Origin: Paenibacillus periandrae
Lineage (GTDB): Bacteria > Bacillota > Bacilli > Paenibacillales > NBRC-103111
Direction: 5' to 3'
DNA: 64,000 bases
Assembly: GCF_022458865.1 (NCBI RefSeq)
Contig: NZ_JAJNMU010000007.1
Span: 310,001-374,000, forward strand
A model generated the notes under the pieces. It was given only the letters and a program-made list of their open reading frames with translations, was not told where the DNA came from and searched no databases. Below, piece by piece: positions 27,584 through 35,595 of the stretch. The translations under genes and the position numbers were made by a program. How positions within the stretch are numbered: the stretch's first letter is position 1; every line of letters starts with the position of its first letter.

Positions 27584-28047
27584 ATACGCCCCTTGACCCT
27601 GCGGTAACCCAGCAGCCCTTGGTGCGGACAAGCAAACCAGGTACAGCAGCAGAGAAACAAGTCAAGAGCAAAAGCAAAGTCAGAGGAAGAACCTATCTTT
27701 TTCTATTTATGGCATGGTCGCTGCTCATCACAGGCGGACTGTATGGTGCCAAGCAGTATACCGACTACATGCGCCAGCAGATCACCGCACAAATCGCCCA
27801 GCAGACCGAGCAGCAGCTGCTTGTAGTTCAACAGGATTATCAGAAGCAGCTGGGCCAGCTCAAAGAAAGCGTCAGCGGTGATCTGAATAAAATGCAGACC
27901 AAAATCGATTCATTAAATGAATTGCTGGCCTTCACCAAGGACAGCGCCAATAGTAAAACCGACAATAGTAACCAATTGTATACACAGCTTGCGGAAGTGA
28001 AGAAAAAGCTGGATGAATTGAAGAAGAACCTCGATACCTTGCAATAA
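27580..28047 (+). CDS. Membrane-anchored coiled-coil protein, unknown function
   Basis: 155 residues. A basic N-terminal cytoplasmic part (1-37), one membrane helix (TYLFLFMAWSLLITGGLYGA), then a long Gln/Lys-rich coiled coil to the C-terminus. It overlaps the response regulator stop by ATGA and has AAGGTGAG upstream, so it is co-translated with the YesM/YesN pair. I do not recognise the family. Position suggests an accessory to signalling or to the glycosidase-type protein downstream. Confidence 0.75.
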   Translation: MNTPLDPAVTQQPLVRTSKPGTAAEKQVKSKSKVRGRTYLFLFMAWSLLITGGLYGAKQYTDYMRQQITAQIAQQTEQQLLVVQQDYQKQLGQLKESVSGDLNKMQTKIDSLNELLAFTKDSANSKTDNSNQLYTQLAEVKKKLDELKKNLDTLQ

Positions 28048-28222
28048 GATTCACCTTTTGATCACGAAGCTTCACAAGAAGCATATTCGGCATCGAATCT
28101 TGCATTCAGGCTCGAAGTGCGGTGCTCATTTAGGCTTTTCCTAAACTCCGCTCCTCCTTCTTTACCTTCTTGCAACCTTCTCGGTGCTGAAAAGCCGAAT
28201 GCACATAAGGAAGTGTTCCCTT

Positions 28223-29293
28223 TTGAACCCGATTCAGCTGATTAACCGCACCTTTATTTTGGCCGCTGCGCCCTTTATAGGCATATTTTGTTTTCTGATG
28301 GTCAGCCACCTGTCTGTTGAGCTTCCCGATTTGCAAAGTTACGTAAAAACTGAATTTTCTATTCAAAATGAACTGCTAAAGTCCGAGCAGAAGCTGGAGC
28401 TTGCCAAGACGGCAGCGGTTCAAACCCGGACCACTATTGAACGTTTTTATCAGCTTTATGCGCAAAGCGCCGCTGATGTGGCCGCGATGGCAAAATCCGC
28501 AGATACCGTATCCAACCGCCCGGCAGCCATATTCGACAGTCGAATCAGCACCAAGCTGGGTGCTCAGCCCGCCAAGCAGACCATCAGCTCCAACCTGGAT
28601 ATGAAGCTGTTTTATTTGAATGAACCAAACTATAAGGCTTATGCCCTTAAGGTCGATGTTAAATCGGATAAAGCTTTGAAAATGGTGCTCGGCAAGGACA
28701 AGGTTGGCAGCAGCGAAACGACACTTGAAGCAGCACGGCGTTACGGGGCTGTAGCCGGTATTAACGCCGGTGGCTTCGCGGATGATCGTTCAGGAAAAAG
28801 ATATCCGCTCAGCACGACCATGCTAAATGGAAAATACGTATATGGCTTTGAGCCGACCTTTGAGGATCTTGCCTTCATCGGTATGAACACCGACCGCAAG
28901 CTGATTGGCGGCAGATTCTCGCGGCAGGAGGATCTGGACAAGCTTAAGCCGTCTTTCGGGGCTACCTTCGTACCGGTCCTGCTGCAAAACGGTAAAAAAC
29001 AAACCATTCCCGCGCAGTGGCAAAATTCGCCGGCCAGAGCGCCGCGTACCGTTATCGGCAATTTCAAAAACGATCAATTGCTTTTTCTTGTCACAGACGG
29101 ATACGACGAACGCGGCGGCTCCGGCGCCACACTGGCAGAGCTTCAGGACAAGCTGTTACAGCTGGGAGTCAAGGATGCTTACAATTTGGACGGCGGCGGA
29201 TCCTCCAGCCTGATCTATGAGGGACAAGTTATTAATCGGCCATCAGATGGAAAGCTGCGTCCTTTGCCGACACATTTCTTGTTTTTTAAATAA
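28223..29293 (+). CDS. Phosphodiester glycosidase (NAGPA/DUF2233) family exported protein
   Basis: About 356 residues from a TTG at 28223, favoured because AAGGAAG sits nine bases upstream; longer in-frame starts are ATG 28199 and GTG 28184. An N-terminal hydrophobic helix (about 10-28) anchors or exports it, then a coiled coil, then the DUF2233 domain (about 130-355) with GINAGGF, RAPRTVIG and the signature NLDGGGSSSL. The family includes the human enzyme that removes GlcNAc from phosphodiester-linked glycans; bacterial members are linked to exopolysaccharide or teichoic acid metabolism. Follows the coiled-coil gene by 175 bp. Substrate unknown. Confidence 0.82.
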   Translation: MNPIQLINRTFILAAAPFIGIFCFLMVSHLSVELPDLQSYVKTEFSIQNELLKSEQKLELAKTAAVQTRTTIERFYQLYAQSAADVAAMAKSADTVSNRPAAIFDSRISTKLGAQPAKQTISSNLDMKLFYLNEPNYKAYALKVDVKSDKALKMVLGKDKVGSSETTLEAARRYGAVAGINAGGFADDRSGKRYPLSTTMLNGKYVYGFEPTFEDLAFIGMNTDRKLIGGRFSRQEDLDKLKPSFGATFVPVLLQNGKKQTIPAQWQNSPARAPRTVIGNFKNDQLLFLVTDGYDERGGSGATLAELQDKLLQLGVKDAYNLDGGGSSSLIYEGQVINRPSDGKLRPLPTHFLFFK

Positions 29294-29360
29294 TTGTTCA
29301 CTTTTATCCGTTTTCTTTTGCCCAGTACATGGTTATACTAGACAATAGGGGGTGCAGCCG

Positions 29361-29459
29361 ATGTCAGCAACATTTTGGATCATTAATCTGGTATTCTTAA
29401 TCTTTATCGTAGCTATGTGCACGTCAAGTTATAATGATGACAAGACTAAAGGCCTTTAA
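29361..29459 (+). CDS. Predicted 32-residue single-helix membrane peptide
   Basis: An ATG preceded by AGGGGGTG opens a 33-codon frame: MSATFWIINLVFLIFIVAMC followed by a polar tail with several charged residues (NDDKTK). One membrane helix fills residues 4-19. A TATACT box lies 22 bases before the start. A hairpin terminator follows 43 bases after the stop. Ribosome site, membrane helix and terminator make it plausible; no family recognised. Confidence 0.55.
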   Translation: MSATFWIINLVFLIFIVAMCTSSYNDDKTKGL

Positions 29460-29502
29460 GCGCCGATAATCCCGCATCTATGATAGTTAATAGTTAAATG
29501 AA

Positions 29503-29542
29503 AAAGCATCACGTTCCCTCAGACGGGAGTTCGTGATGCTTT
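29503..29542 (-). terminator. Terminator shared by the small peptide and abrB-like genes
   Basis: Stem AGCATCACG/CGTGATGCT with an inner CCCT/GGG pairing. The minus strand continues with TTTTTCATTT (strong for the abrB-like gene); the plus strand with TTCTTTG (weaker). Confidence 0.8.
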
Positions 29543-29630
29543 CTTTGTTTGCAGGATAAATTGACTTGCTTCAAACGATTTATAAGTCCGCGTTAACATT
29601 AGTAACCTTGGGGGTCGAAGTATGCAAAGC

Positions 29631-29885
29631 CTACTCCTTATCTCTCATTTCAACGATTTCGCCCATACATTCGGCACACACCTGACGTCCTTTAAATTCG
29701 GTCACCTGCTCCATCGAACTGCAAAATATGCAGCGCGGTCGAAATCTTTCCAGAATAATATGGTCGCCGCTTACTAATATTTCAACAGGATCGCCCTCGT
29801 TCATTTGATATCGCTTGCGCAGCGATTTCGGAAGCACGATTCTACCTAATTGATCTACTTTTCTCACAACACCTGCTGGCTTCAC
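29631..29885 (-). CDS. abrB: AbrB-type transition-state regulator with CxxC/CxxC tail
   Basis: 84 residues from a GTG preceded by GAGGTGA. The N-terminal SpoVT-AbrB fold (GVVRKVDQLGRIVLPKSLRK) binds DNA as a dimer of swapped hairpins, repressing post-exponential genes until Spo0A rises. Unlike B. subtilis AbrB, the C-terminal half has two Cys pairs (CIFCSSMEQ and CAECMGEI) that could bind zinc. It stands alone, with a terminator at 29503-29542. Could be one of several AbrB paralogues in the genome. Confidence 0.88.
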   Translation of the reverse strand: MKPAGVVRKVDQLGRIVLPKSLRKRYQMNEGDPVEILVSGDHIILERFRPRCIFCSSMEQVTEFKGRQVCAECMGEIVEMRDKE

Positions 29886-30017
29886 TATAAATTCACCTCA
29901 CCTTCACCAAAAATGGAACCTATAGACAAGCCCTGAACCACTCCACAAAATGTCGAATCTTGTCCTTTATTATTATTCGCTATGCTAACCCAAAATCCTG
30001 CTAAACAACTAGATTTG

Positions 30018-30482
30018 TTAGCTCAGCCCTTCAAAACCCGTTTGTCTTAATGCTTCAAATAAAACAATAGCAGCGGAATTCGACAAATTTAGCGAGCGCA
30101 CTGCCTCTGTCATAGGCAGCTTGATCAGGTGCTCTGGATGCTCGGCCAGCATCTCGGGCGGCAGTCCTTTGGTTTCCTTACCGAAGACAAAAAAATCGTT
30201 ATCCTGAAATGTAAACTCAGTGTAAAGCTTTTGTGCTTTAGTAGTTGCAAAAAAGAAACGCCCGCTCTTGTATTTATCCTTAACTTCCTGAAATGAATCA
30301 TGATATTCAATATGAACGGAATGCCAATAATCCAGACCAGCGCGTTTTAAGGTCTTATCATCCGTATCAAAACCCAATGGGCGCACCAGATGCAGCCATG
30401 CTCCAGTAGCTGCGCAGGTTCTCGATATGTTGCCTGTATTTGCAGGAATTTCCGGTTCAACCAAAACAATATGAAATGCCAT
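30018..30482 (-). CDS. trmL: tRNA (cytidine/uridine-34 2'-O)-methyltransferase TrmL
   Basis: 154 residues, standard length. SPOUT trefoil-knot features: IVLVEPEIPANTGNISRTCA at the start, FFVFGKETKGLPPE and LPMTEAVRSLNLSNSAAIVL near the end. TrmL methylates the wobble ribose of tRNA-Leu isoacceptors using SAM. GAGGTG precedes the ATG. Divergent from the OmpR-type regulator. Confidence 0.95.
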   Translation of the reverse strand: MAFHIVLVEPEIPANTGNISRTCAATGAWLHLVRPLGFDTDDKTLKRAGLDYWHSVHIEYHDSFQEVKDKYKSGRFFFATTKAQKLYTEFTFQDNDFFVFGKETKGLPPEMLAEHPEHLIKLPMTEAVRSLNLSNSAAIVLFEALRQTGFEGLS

Positions 30483-30627
30483 AGTAAGCAGCCACCTCGA
30501 TTATTATAAGCCGTCACCTTGTCGGATTCGGGCAGATTTTACATACATTTTACTTATTCTTAATATGGAGATGATAGTCCCCTGCGATAATAAGGTATCA
30601 TGTGTTTATACAAAGGAGATTCGATGG

Positions 30628-31341
30628 ATGAAGAAGAAAATTCTTGTCGTTGATGACGAACCTTCCATTTCAATGTTGATAGAGTTCAATCTTAAGTTAG
30701 TTGGATATGAAGTACACTGTGTATACGATGGCGAAGCGGTATTTACGGCCATCCAGCATTTTCGCCCTGATCTGATTGTGCTTGATCTTATGCTTCCCAA
30801 AATGGATGGCATTCAAGTATGTCGTAAGCTGCGCAGTCAAAACAATCTCGTGCCGATCATTATGCTGACTGCCATGCAGGATCTGTCTGATAAAATTGCC
30901 GGTCTGGATAACGGTGCCGACGATTATATGACCAAGCCTTTTTCACCTCAGGAGCTGATATCGCGGATACAAGCGATTATTCGCCGCATTCAAACCTTGC
31001 CGTCTACCAATGACAACGCTCCGGTCACAATCGGACAGATCTCGATTCAACCGGATCAACGCGAGGTGCATATCAAAGGCGAGCTTATTGAACTGACTCC
31101 CAAGGAATTTGATCTCCTGCTGTTCCTTTGCAAGCACCGCGGTAAAGTGCTCAGCCGACAACAGCTGCTGCACGGTGTTTGGGATTATCATTTCCTGGGT
31201 GATACCCGTATCGTCGATGTCCACATCAGTCATTTGCGTGATAAAATTGAAAGCAATGCCCGTAATCCTGAATATATTGTTACCATTCGTAACGTTGGCT
31301 ATAAGCTGACTGAACCGGCATTAAAAGAATCCTTCGCCTAG
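30628..31341 (+). CDS. Orphan OmpR/PhoP-type response regulator
   Basis: 237 residues from the ATG at 30628 (AAAGGAG upstream; the in-frame extension to 30565 lacks a site). Receiver domain with DDE (acidic pocket), phospho-Asp in LIVLDLMLPKMDG and Lys in DDYMTKPFSPQEL; winged helix with LTPKEFDLLLFLCKHRGKVL and VDVHISHLRDKIE. No kinase gene is adjacent, and a terminator follows 39 bases on, so its sensor is elsewhere. Confidence 0.9.
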   Translation: MKKKILVVDDEPSISMLIEFNLKLVGYEVHCVYDGEAVFTAIQHFRPDLIVLDLMLPKMDGIQVCRKLRSQNNLVPIIMLTAMQDLSDKIAGLDNGADDYMTKPFSPQELISRIQAIIRRIQTLPSTNDNAPVTIGQISIQPDQREVHIKGELIELTPKEFDLLLFLCKHRGKVLSRQQLLHGVWDYHFLGDTRIVDVHISHLRDKIESNARNPEYIVTIRNVGYKLTEPALKESFA

Positions 31342-31380
31342 ATCCTATCCTATCATCGTAGATCAGGAAGGAATAAGTAA

Positions 31381-31419
31381 GCCGAGCGCTGCAGATTTTT
31401 GCGGAGCACGGCTTTTTTT
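31381..31419 (+). terminator. Terminator after the orphan response regulator
   Basis: GCCGAGC pairs with GCACGGC (one A-A mismatch) and is extended by inner CTGCA/TGCGG pairing, then TTTTTTT. Confidence 0.8.
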
Positions 31420-31423
31420 CATA

Positions 31424-31455
31424 TAAAAACAGCCCTGCCATAGACAACAGGGCTG
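31424..31455 (-). terminator. Terminator after serC
   Basis: Stem CAGCCCTG/CAGGGCTG with a 10-base loop; the minus strand continues with TTTTTATATG. Ten bases past the serC stop. Confidence 0.88.
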
Positions 31456-31464
31456 CCTTGTAAA

Positions 31465-32553
31465 TTAACCGTTATTTTTTTGGAAATCGATCATAAAGTC
31501 AGCCAGCGCTTTACAAGCCTCGTAAGGAACGGCATTATAAGCAGAAGCACGGATACCACCAACGCTCCGATGACCTGCTAGTCCAACAAAATTATGCTGC
31601 TGGGATTCCTTGACGAATTTCTTCTCCAATTCTTCACTTGGCAGCCGGAACGTCACATTCATAATTGAACGGCTGTCCGGATCGATGTTGCCGGTGTAAT
31701 AACCGCCGCTGGCATCAATCACATCATAAATCAGCTTGCTTTTGGCAACATTTTGCTTCTCCAGCTGTACAACTCCACCTTGTGCCTTCACCCATTTCAG
31801 AACCAGATTCACCATATAAATAGAATGAACCGGAGGGGTGTTATACAAAGAGCCATTGCTCGCATGTGTTGTATAGCGCAGGATTGAAGGGATGTGCTTA
31901 GGCTCTTCCTGCAGCAGCTCATCACGAATGACTGCAACGGTAACTCCGGACGGCCCGAGATTCTTCTGTGCACCGGCATAAATCATCGCAAATTTCTTGC
32001 TATCAATAGGGCGGCTCAATATCCCGCTTGTCATATCACCGATCAAAGGAATATCGCCAGTCTCCGGAATGTACGAAAATTGCGAGCCTTCTATCGTGTT
32101 ATTCGTCGTCATATGTAAATAGGCGGAATTCGGATCGAGCTGGATATCGGATGGCTTCGGCAAGCTTCTCCATTTACCTGCTTTATTAGAAGCGGCAATT
32201 GCCGCTTCACCGACAACCTGTGCTTCTTGATAAGCTTTTTCGGAAAAGCTGCCTGTGATGATGTAGCTGCCCACCTTGCCAGGCTTCAGAAAGTTCAATG
32301 GAATCGTTGCGAATTGCGTACTCGCGCCGCCACCGAGGAATAAAGCCTGATAGCCCGATTCCAAGCCCAGCAGCTCCAGCAAAAGCTGCTGCGTTTCTGC
32401 GTTAATCGCTTCATACTCCTTACTGCGATGGGAAATCTCCATCAATGACATGCCAATTCCGTTGTACTCTACAAATTCCTCCTGCGCTTGCTGCAATACT
32501 TCTAACGGGAGCGCCGCTGGACCCGCATTAAAATTATAAGCTCGATTCGTCAT
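31465..32553 (-). CDS. serC: Phosphoserine aminotransferase
   Basis: 362 residues, normal length. It converts 3-phosphohydroxypyruvate and glutamate to phosphoserine in serine synthesis, and may serve pyridoxal phosphate synthesis. Features: NFNAGPAALPLEVLQQAQEE at the N-terminus, GGGASTQFA, the PLP lysine in YAGAQKNLGPSG, and HRSVGGIRASAYNA near the C-terminus. GAAGGTG precedes the ATG. Monocistronic, with a promoter at 32607-32636 and terminator directly behind. Confidence 0.96.
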   Translation of the reverse strand: MTNRAYNFNAGPAALPLEVLQQAQEEFVEYNGIGMSLMEISHRSKEYEAINAETQQLLLELLGLESGYQALFLGGGASTQFATIPLNFLKPGKVGSYIITGSFSEKAYQEAQVVGEAAIAASNKAGKWRSLPKPSDIQLDPNSAYLHMTTNNTIEGSQFSYIPETGDIPLIGDMTSGILSRPIDSKKFAMIYAGAQKNLGPSGVTVAVIRDELLQEEPKHIPSILRYTTHASNGSLYNTPPVHSIYMVNLVLKWVKAQGGVVQLEKQNVAKSKLIYDVIDASGGYYTGNIDPDSRSIMNVTFRLPSEELEKKFVKESQQHNFVGLAGHRSVGGIRASAYNAVPYEACKALADFMIDFQKNNG

Positions 32554-32606
32554 GGTTTCACACCTTCAACTTGTATTTGGGATCAGTATCTTTTAATGAT
32601 ATCGCT

Positions 32607-32636
32607 ATGATAGCAAAGTTTATCCCTATACAGCAA
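32607..32636 (-). promoter_or_regulatory. Sigma-A type promoter of serC
   Basis: Minus-strand TTGCTG, 18-bp spacer, TATCAT, ending 54 bases before the serC ATG. Confidence 0.6.
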
Positions 32637-32729
32637 GTACCTGGGCATAATCTTCACAGCATCGATACATATGGTTGCCACTTCATATAGCTTCATTCCA
32701 ATATATTAATTTCAACCGCTGTGCTTATA

Positions 32730-32760
32730 TAAAAAAGCCCATCCATAAGAAGACAGGCTT
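32730..32760 (-). terminator. Terminator after the DUF1501 gene
   Basis: On the minus strand AAGCCTGTCT pairs with GGATGGGCTT (wobble pairs included), loop of six, then TTTTTATATAA. 26 bases past the stop. Confidence 0.75.
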
Positions 32761-32785
32761 GTCGTATCCGACAGCGATTGCTATC

Positions 32786-34027
32786 TTATATAAAATTAAT
32801 CTTCTCGTACGTTTTCCCTAACACCGACCTGGCATCGCCTTGCAGCCAGCTGTCTACAACCGTGTAATAGACAGAACGGAAATCAACCTCATACTTCAGG
32901 TCACCGCCTTTATCCAGATTCGTCAGACTTGGTTGTATCCCGTATAGACCGCCCTTTACTTTACCCCCGATAATGAACATAGGAGCCGCGGTTCCATGAT
33001 CTGTGCCTCCACTGCTGTTCTCCTTGACCCTGCGCCCGAATTCAGAGAAGGCCATCGTGATAACGCGATCCTGCAAGCCTTGTGCCTCGAGATCCTTATA
33101 AAAAGCACCCAGTCCTTCATCAAGCTGCTTAAGCACCCGAGCTTGTTGTTCTTTTTCATTCGCGTGGTCGTCAAAGCCGCCGATTTCCAAATAAAATACG
33201 CGGGTACCCGATTTTCCGGCCAGCATCTTGGAAGCCAGCTGTAAGTCCCTGGAAATATTTGTTTTGGGGTATTCAACTTTATTGAGATACGTGTTCGATA
33301 AATTGTGCAGTGCCTCCACACTTTGAAACGCATCCTTCCCCTGCTCGCAGGTAACTTTCACCTGAGTCCCTTGACGAAACGGGTCATACATATCGAGAAA
33401 GGCCGCTGCCAAGCGATTTTGGTCCGGCTTCGGTGTTTTGGGATCGAATATATTAAAGCTCTCAATGGATTGAATAACAGGCACATTGACCGTATCTGAG
33501 ATAAAGGCTTTGTTGGCGTTGTTGCCGATTTTCAGCACCTTTAGAGGGTTGACTGATTGGGATAGTGAGGACTCGACATAACGCGCCAGCCAGCCAGACC
33601 GAATCATTTTCTCCGGTTCCGCCGTTTGCCATATTTCCATGGAACGAAAATGGGAGTGATCCGGGTTCGGATAACCTACGCCCTGGACAACTGCCACCTT
33701 GCCGCTTTTATACAGCTCATTGAGCTGAATAAGACTCGGATGGAAGCCAACTTCATTGTTGATGGCCAGCACTTCATTCTGGGTAATTTTCAATGTTGGA
33801 CGAGCGTCAAAATATCCGCCCATTCCATAAGGAATCAATGTATTAATACCGTCATTACCACCGGACAGCTGGATAACGACAAGCACAGGAGATTCTACGT
33901 TCGCATCATCAATAGAAGTGCTTGGCAGAGCAGAGCCATCTTCAGCAAAAATCATCGGCCCCCGTAAACCCAACGAAGCCAGAAGCGCAGTCCCTTTGAT
34001 CAAAAAATCTCTTCTCGTTAGCTTCAA
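32786..34027 (-). CDS. DUF1501 protein with twin-arginine signal
   Basis: 413 residues. The N-terminus MKLTRRDFLIKGTALLASLG is a clear twin-arginine signal, so the protein is exported folded, perhaps with a cofactor. DUF1501 belongs to the alkaline-phosphatase/sulfatase-like superfamily; GGNDGINTLIP, HPSLIQLNELYKSGKVAVV and SEFGRRVKENSSGGTDHGTA are typical. It lies 16 bp behind the DUF1800 gene, the usual partner, so the two form an operon. Pairs of this kind are far more familiar from Proteobacteria and Planctomycetes than Firmicutes. Biochemical role unknown. Confidence 0.9.
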   Translation of the reverse strand: MKLTRRDFLIKGTALLASLGLRGPMIFAEDGSALPSTSIDDANVESPVLVVIQLSGGNDGINTLIPYGMGGYFDARPTLKITQNEVLAINNEVGFHPSLIQLNELYKSGKVAVVQGVGYPNPDHSHFRSMEIWQTAEPEKMIRSGWLARYVESSLSQSVNPLKVLKIGNNANKAFISDTVNVPVIQSIESFNIFDPKTPKPDQNRLAAAFLDMYDPFRQGTQVKVTCEQGKDAFQSVEALHNLSNTYLNKVEYPKTNISRDLQLASKMLAGKSGTRVFYLEIGGFDDHANEKEQQARVLKQLDEGLGAFYKDLEAQGLQDRVITMAFSEFGRRVKENSSGGTDHGTAAPMFIIGGKVKGGLYGIQPSLTNLDKGGDLKYEVDFRSVYYTVVDSWLQGDARSVLGKTYEKINFI

Positions 34028-34043
34028 GCGATTCCACTCCTTC

Positions 34044-35375
34044 TTATTTCATTTGGGCTTCAGGACTGATCATAATTAGCTGCAGCAGCCCTTTCATTCC
34101 GTTATTCTTTTGCTTGGCATATACAAAGGTATCGTTCGCATATTTGGCCAGCGTCTTTGCGGACAGCTCCCCCATATTCCATACACCCGCATTTTGCGCA
34201 TACTGGCGTACATAATCTTCCGGCTTGGACAACGGGTCCAATGCATATTCCTTACTCGTCAGCAGATTGTTGTTCAAACGCTTCGCTATTGATTCGGCAA
34301 ATTGGAAGCGAGAGAGCAGATTGGTCGTCATCAGCCAGGTCGTTCCCCCTCTCCACCCCGCTACATCAGGAGGAAGAAACAGCTCCATACCCATCTTCCG
34401 CGCCGATTGTGTAAAGCCCTTCGATAATGGGATATTAAAAGCCTTCAAAATTCCGGCAACATATTCGATCGGCGTCTTGATTAGGGCCCCTTGTATATCC
34501 GGATTATAAAAGGCGTCTGACATAAACAGCTTCGTCAGTACCTCTCCGATGGTCTGGTCCTTGGACACATCGCCCGCAACCAGCTCCACCCATTCCTGTG
34601 ACGGCTCGTCCGTTGCAAACCATTTCAGCAGCTTTTTGGCTATAAACTGCGGCAATGCCTCCTGCTTGAAAAAAACATCGACTACAGTGGTCTCATTAAA
34701 AGCAGCGGTTTCGCCAAGAACCGTTTTGTTGGCGGCATCATATTGACCCTTGTTAAATTTAACTTGACCTTCCTTACGATCATAAGACCAGCCAGTCAGC
34801 GAGCGTGCGGTTTCTTTAATATCCTGCTCCGTATAATGGCCAATGCCAAGCGTAAACAGCTCCATCACTTCACGCGCATAGTTTTCATTCGGCTTCCCCT
34901 TGCGGTTGCTGTTCACATCAAGATAAATCATCATCGCCGGATCTTTGCCGATCTGAAGGACAAGCTCATGAAAGTTACCTAATGCATAATTACGCAACAG
35001 CTCGTTTTGCCTTAGCATAAGCGGAATATCGTTAACCTTGGAAAAGGAGGTAGAAAAATGCCCATGCCAGAAAAGCGTCATCTTCTCGATGAGCGGCGCC
35101 TCTGTATTTAAAATCCGGTACAGCCAATAGGTTTGCTGATCACCAATCGAGTCCGCCTTCATTTCTTTGCCATCAGCCGTTAATTCGGTGATGGATTGCA
35201 GTGAAACCGTCTTGCCTGTCAACGATTCCCCGGCTACAAGCCGTCTTACGGTTTCTGCCTGCCCCAGGGACAAGCAGGCTTCTATATCTGTTTTACTCGT
35301 ATAAAATCCAGTGCGGTTTAATAGATGGACCACTTCTTTTTCTGTCCAGGCTGCTCCCATACTTCGTACCACCAT
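34044..35375 (-). CDS. DUF1800 protein
   Basis: 443 residues, typical of the DUF1800 family: LNRTGF near the start, WHGHFSTSF, ENYAREVMELFTLGIGHYTEQD, and KTPIEYVAGILKAF and PPDVAGWRGGTTW later. No signal peptide is evident, in contrast to its twin-arginine partner DUF1501, 16 bp downstream. An in-frame ATG at 35360 is an alternative start. The family often occurs with DUF1501 proteins in exported-protein operons; activity has not been settled. Confidence 0.9.
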   Translation of the reverse strand: MVVRSMGAAWTEKEVVHLLNRTGFYTSKTDIEACLSLGQAETVRRLVAGESLTGKTVSLQSITELTADGKEMKADSIGDQQTYWLYRILNTEAPLIEKMTLFWHGHFSTSFSKVNDIPLMLRQNELLRNYALGNFHELVLQIGKDPAMMIYLDVNSNRKGKPNENYAREVMELFTLGIGHYTEQDIKETARSLTGWSYDRKEGQVKFNKGQYDAANKTVLGETAAFNETTVVDVFFKQEALPQFIAKKLLKWFATDEPSQEWVELVAGDVSKDQTIGEVLTKLFMSDAFYNPDIQGALIKTPIEYVAGILKAFNIPLSKGFTQSARKMGMELFLPPDVAGWRGGTTWLMTTNLLSRFQFAESIAKRLNNNLLTSKEYALDPLSKPEDYVRQYAQNAGVWNMGELSAKTLAKYANDTFVYAKQKNNGMKGLLQLIMISPEAQMK

Positions 35376-35543
35376 CCCGCTGATGTTTGTTAGTCTTCAT
35401 TATACTGGTGATTTATTACAAAAAAGTGACGAGTCCGGCTCTTGTTGTATAATATCGGTAAAGATTTCCTTCTGATTTAGCAAATTCGCTGAAATAGGGC
35501 TAATAGCATATGTATCAGGACTATTTAGGAAGAAAAGCTAACA

Positions 35544-35570
35544 CAAAAACCCCCGGAGATGCTCCGGGGG
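35544..35570 (-). terminator. Terminator after glnA
   Basis: Perfect stem CCCCCGGAG/CTCCGGGGG with a three-base loop. The minus strand continues TTTTTGTGTT. Confidence 0.93.
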
Positions 35571-35595
35571 TTTCACATCAAATCATTGCAAAATC

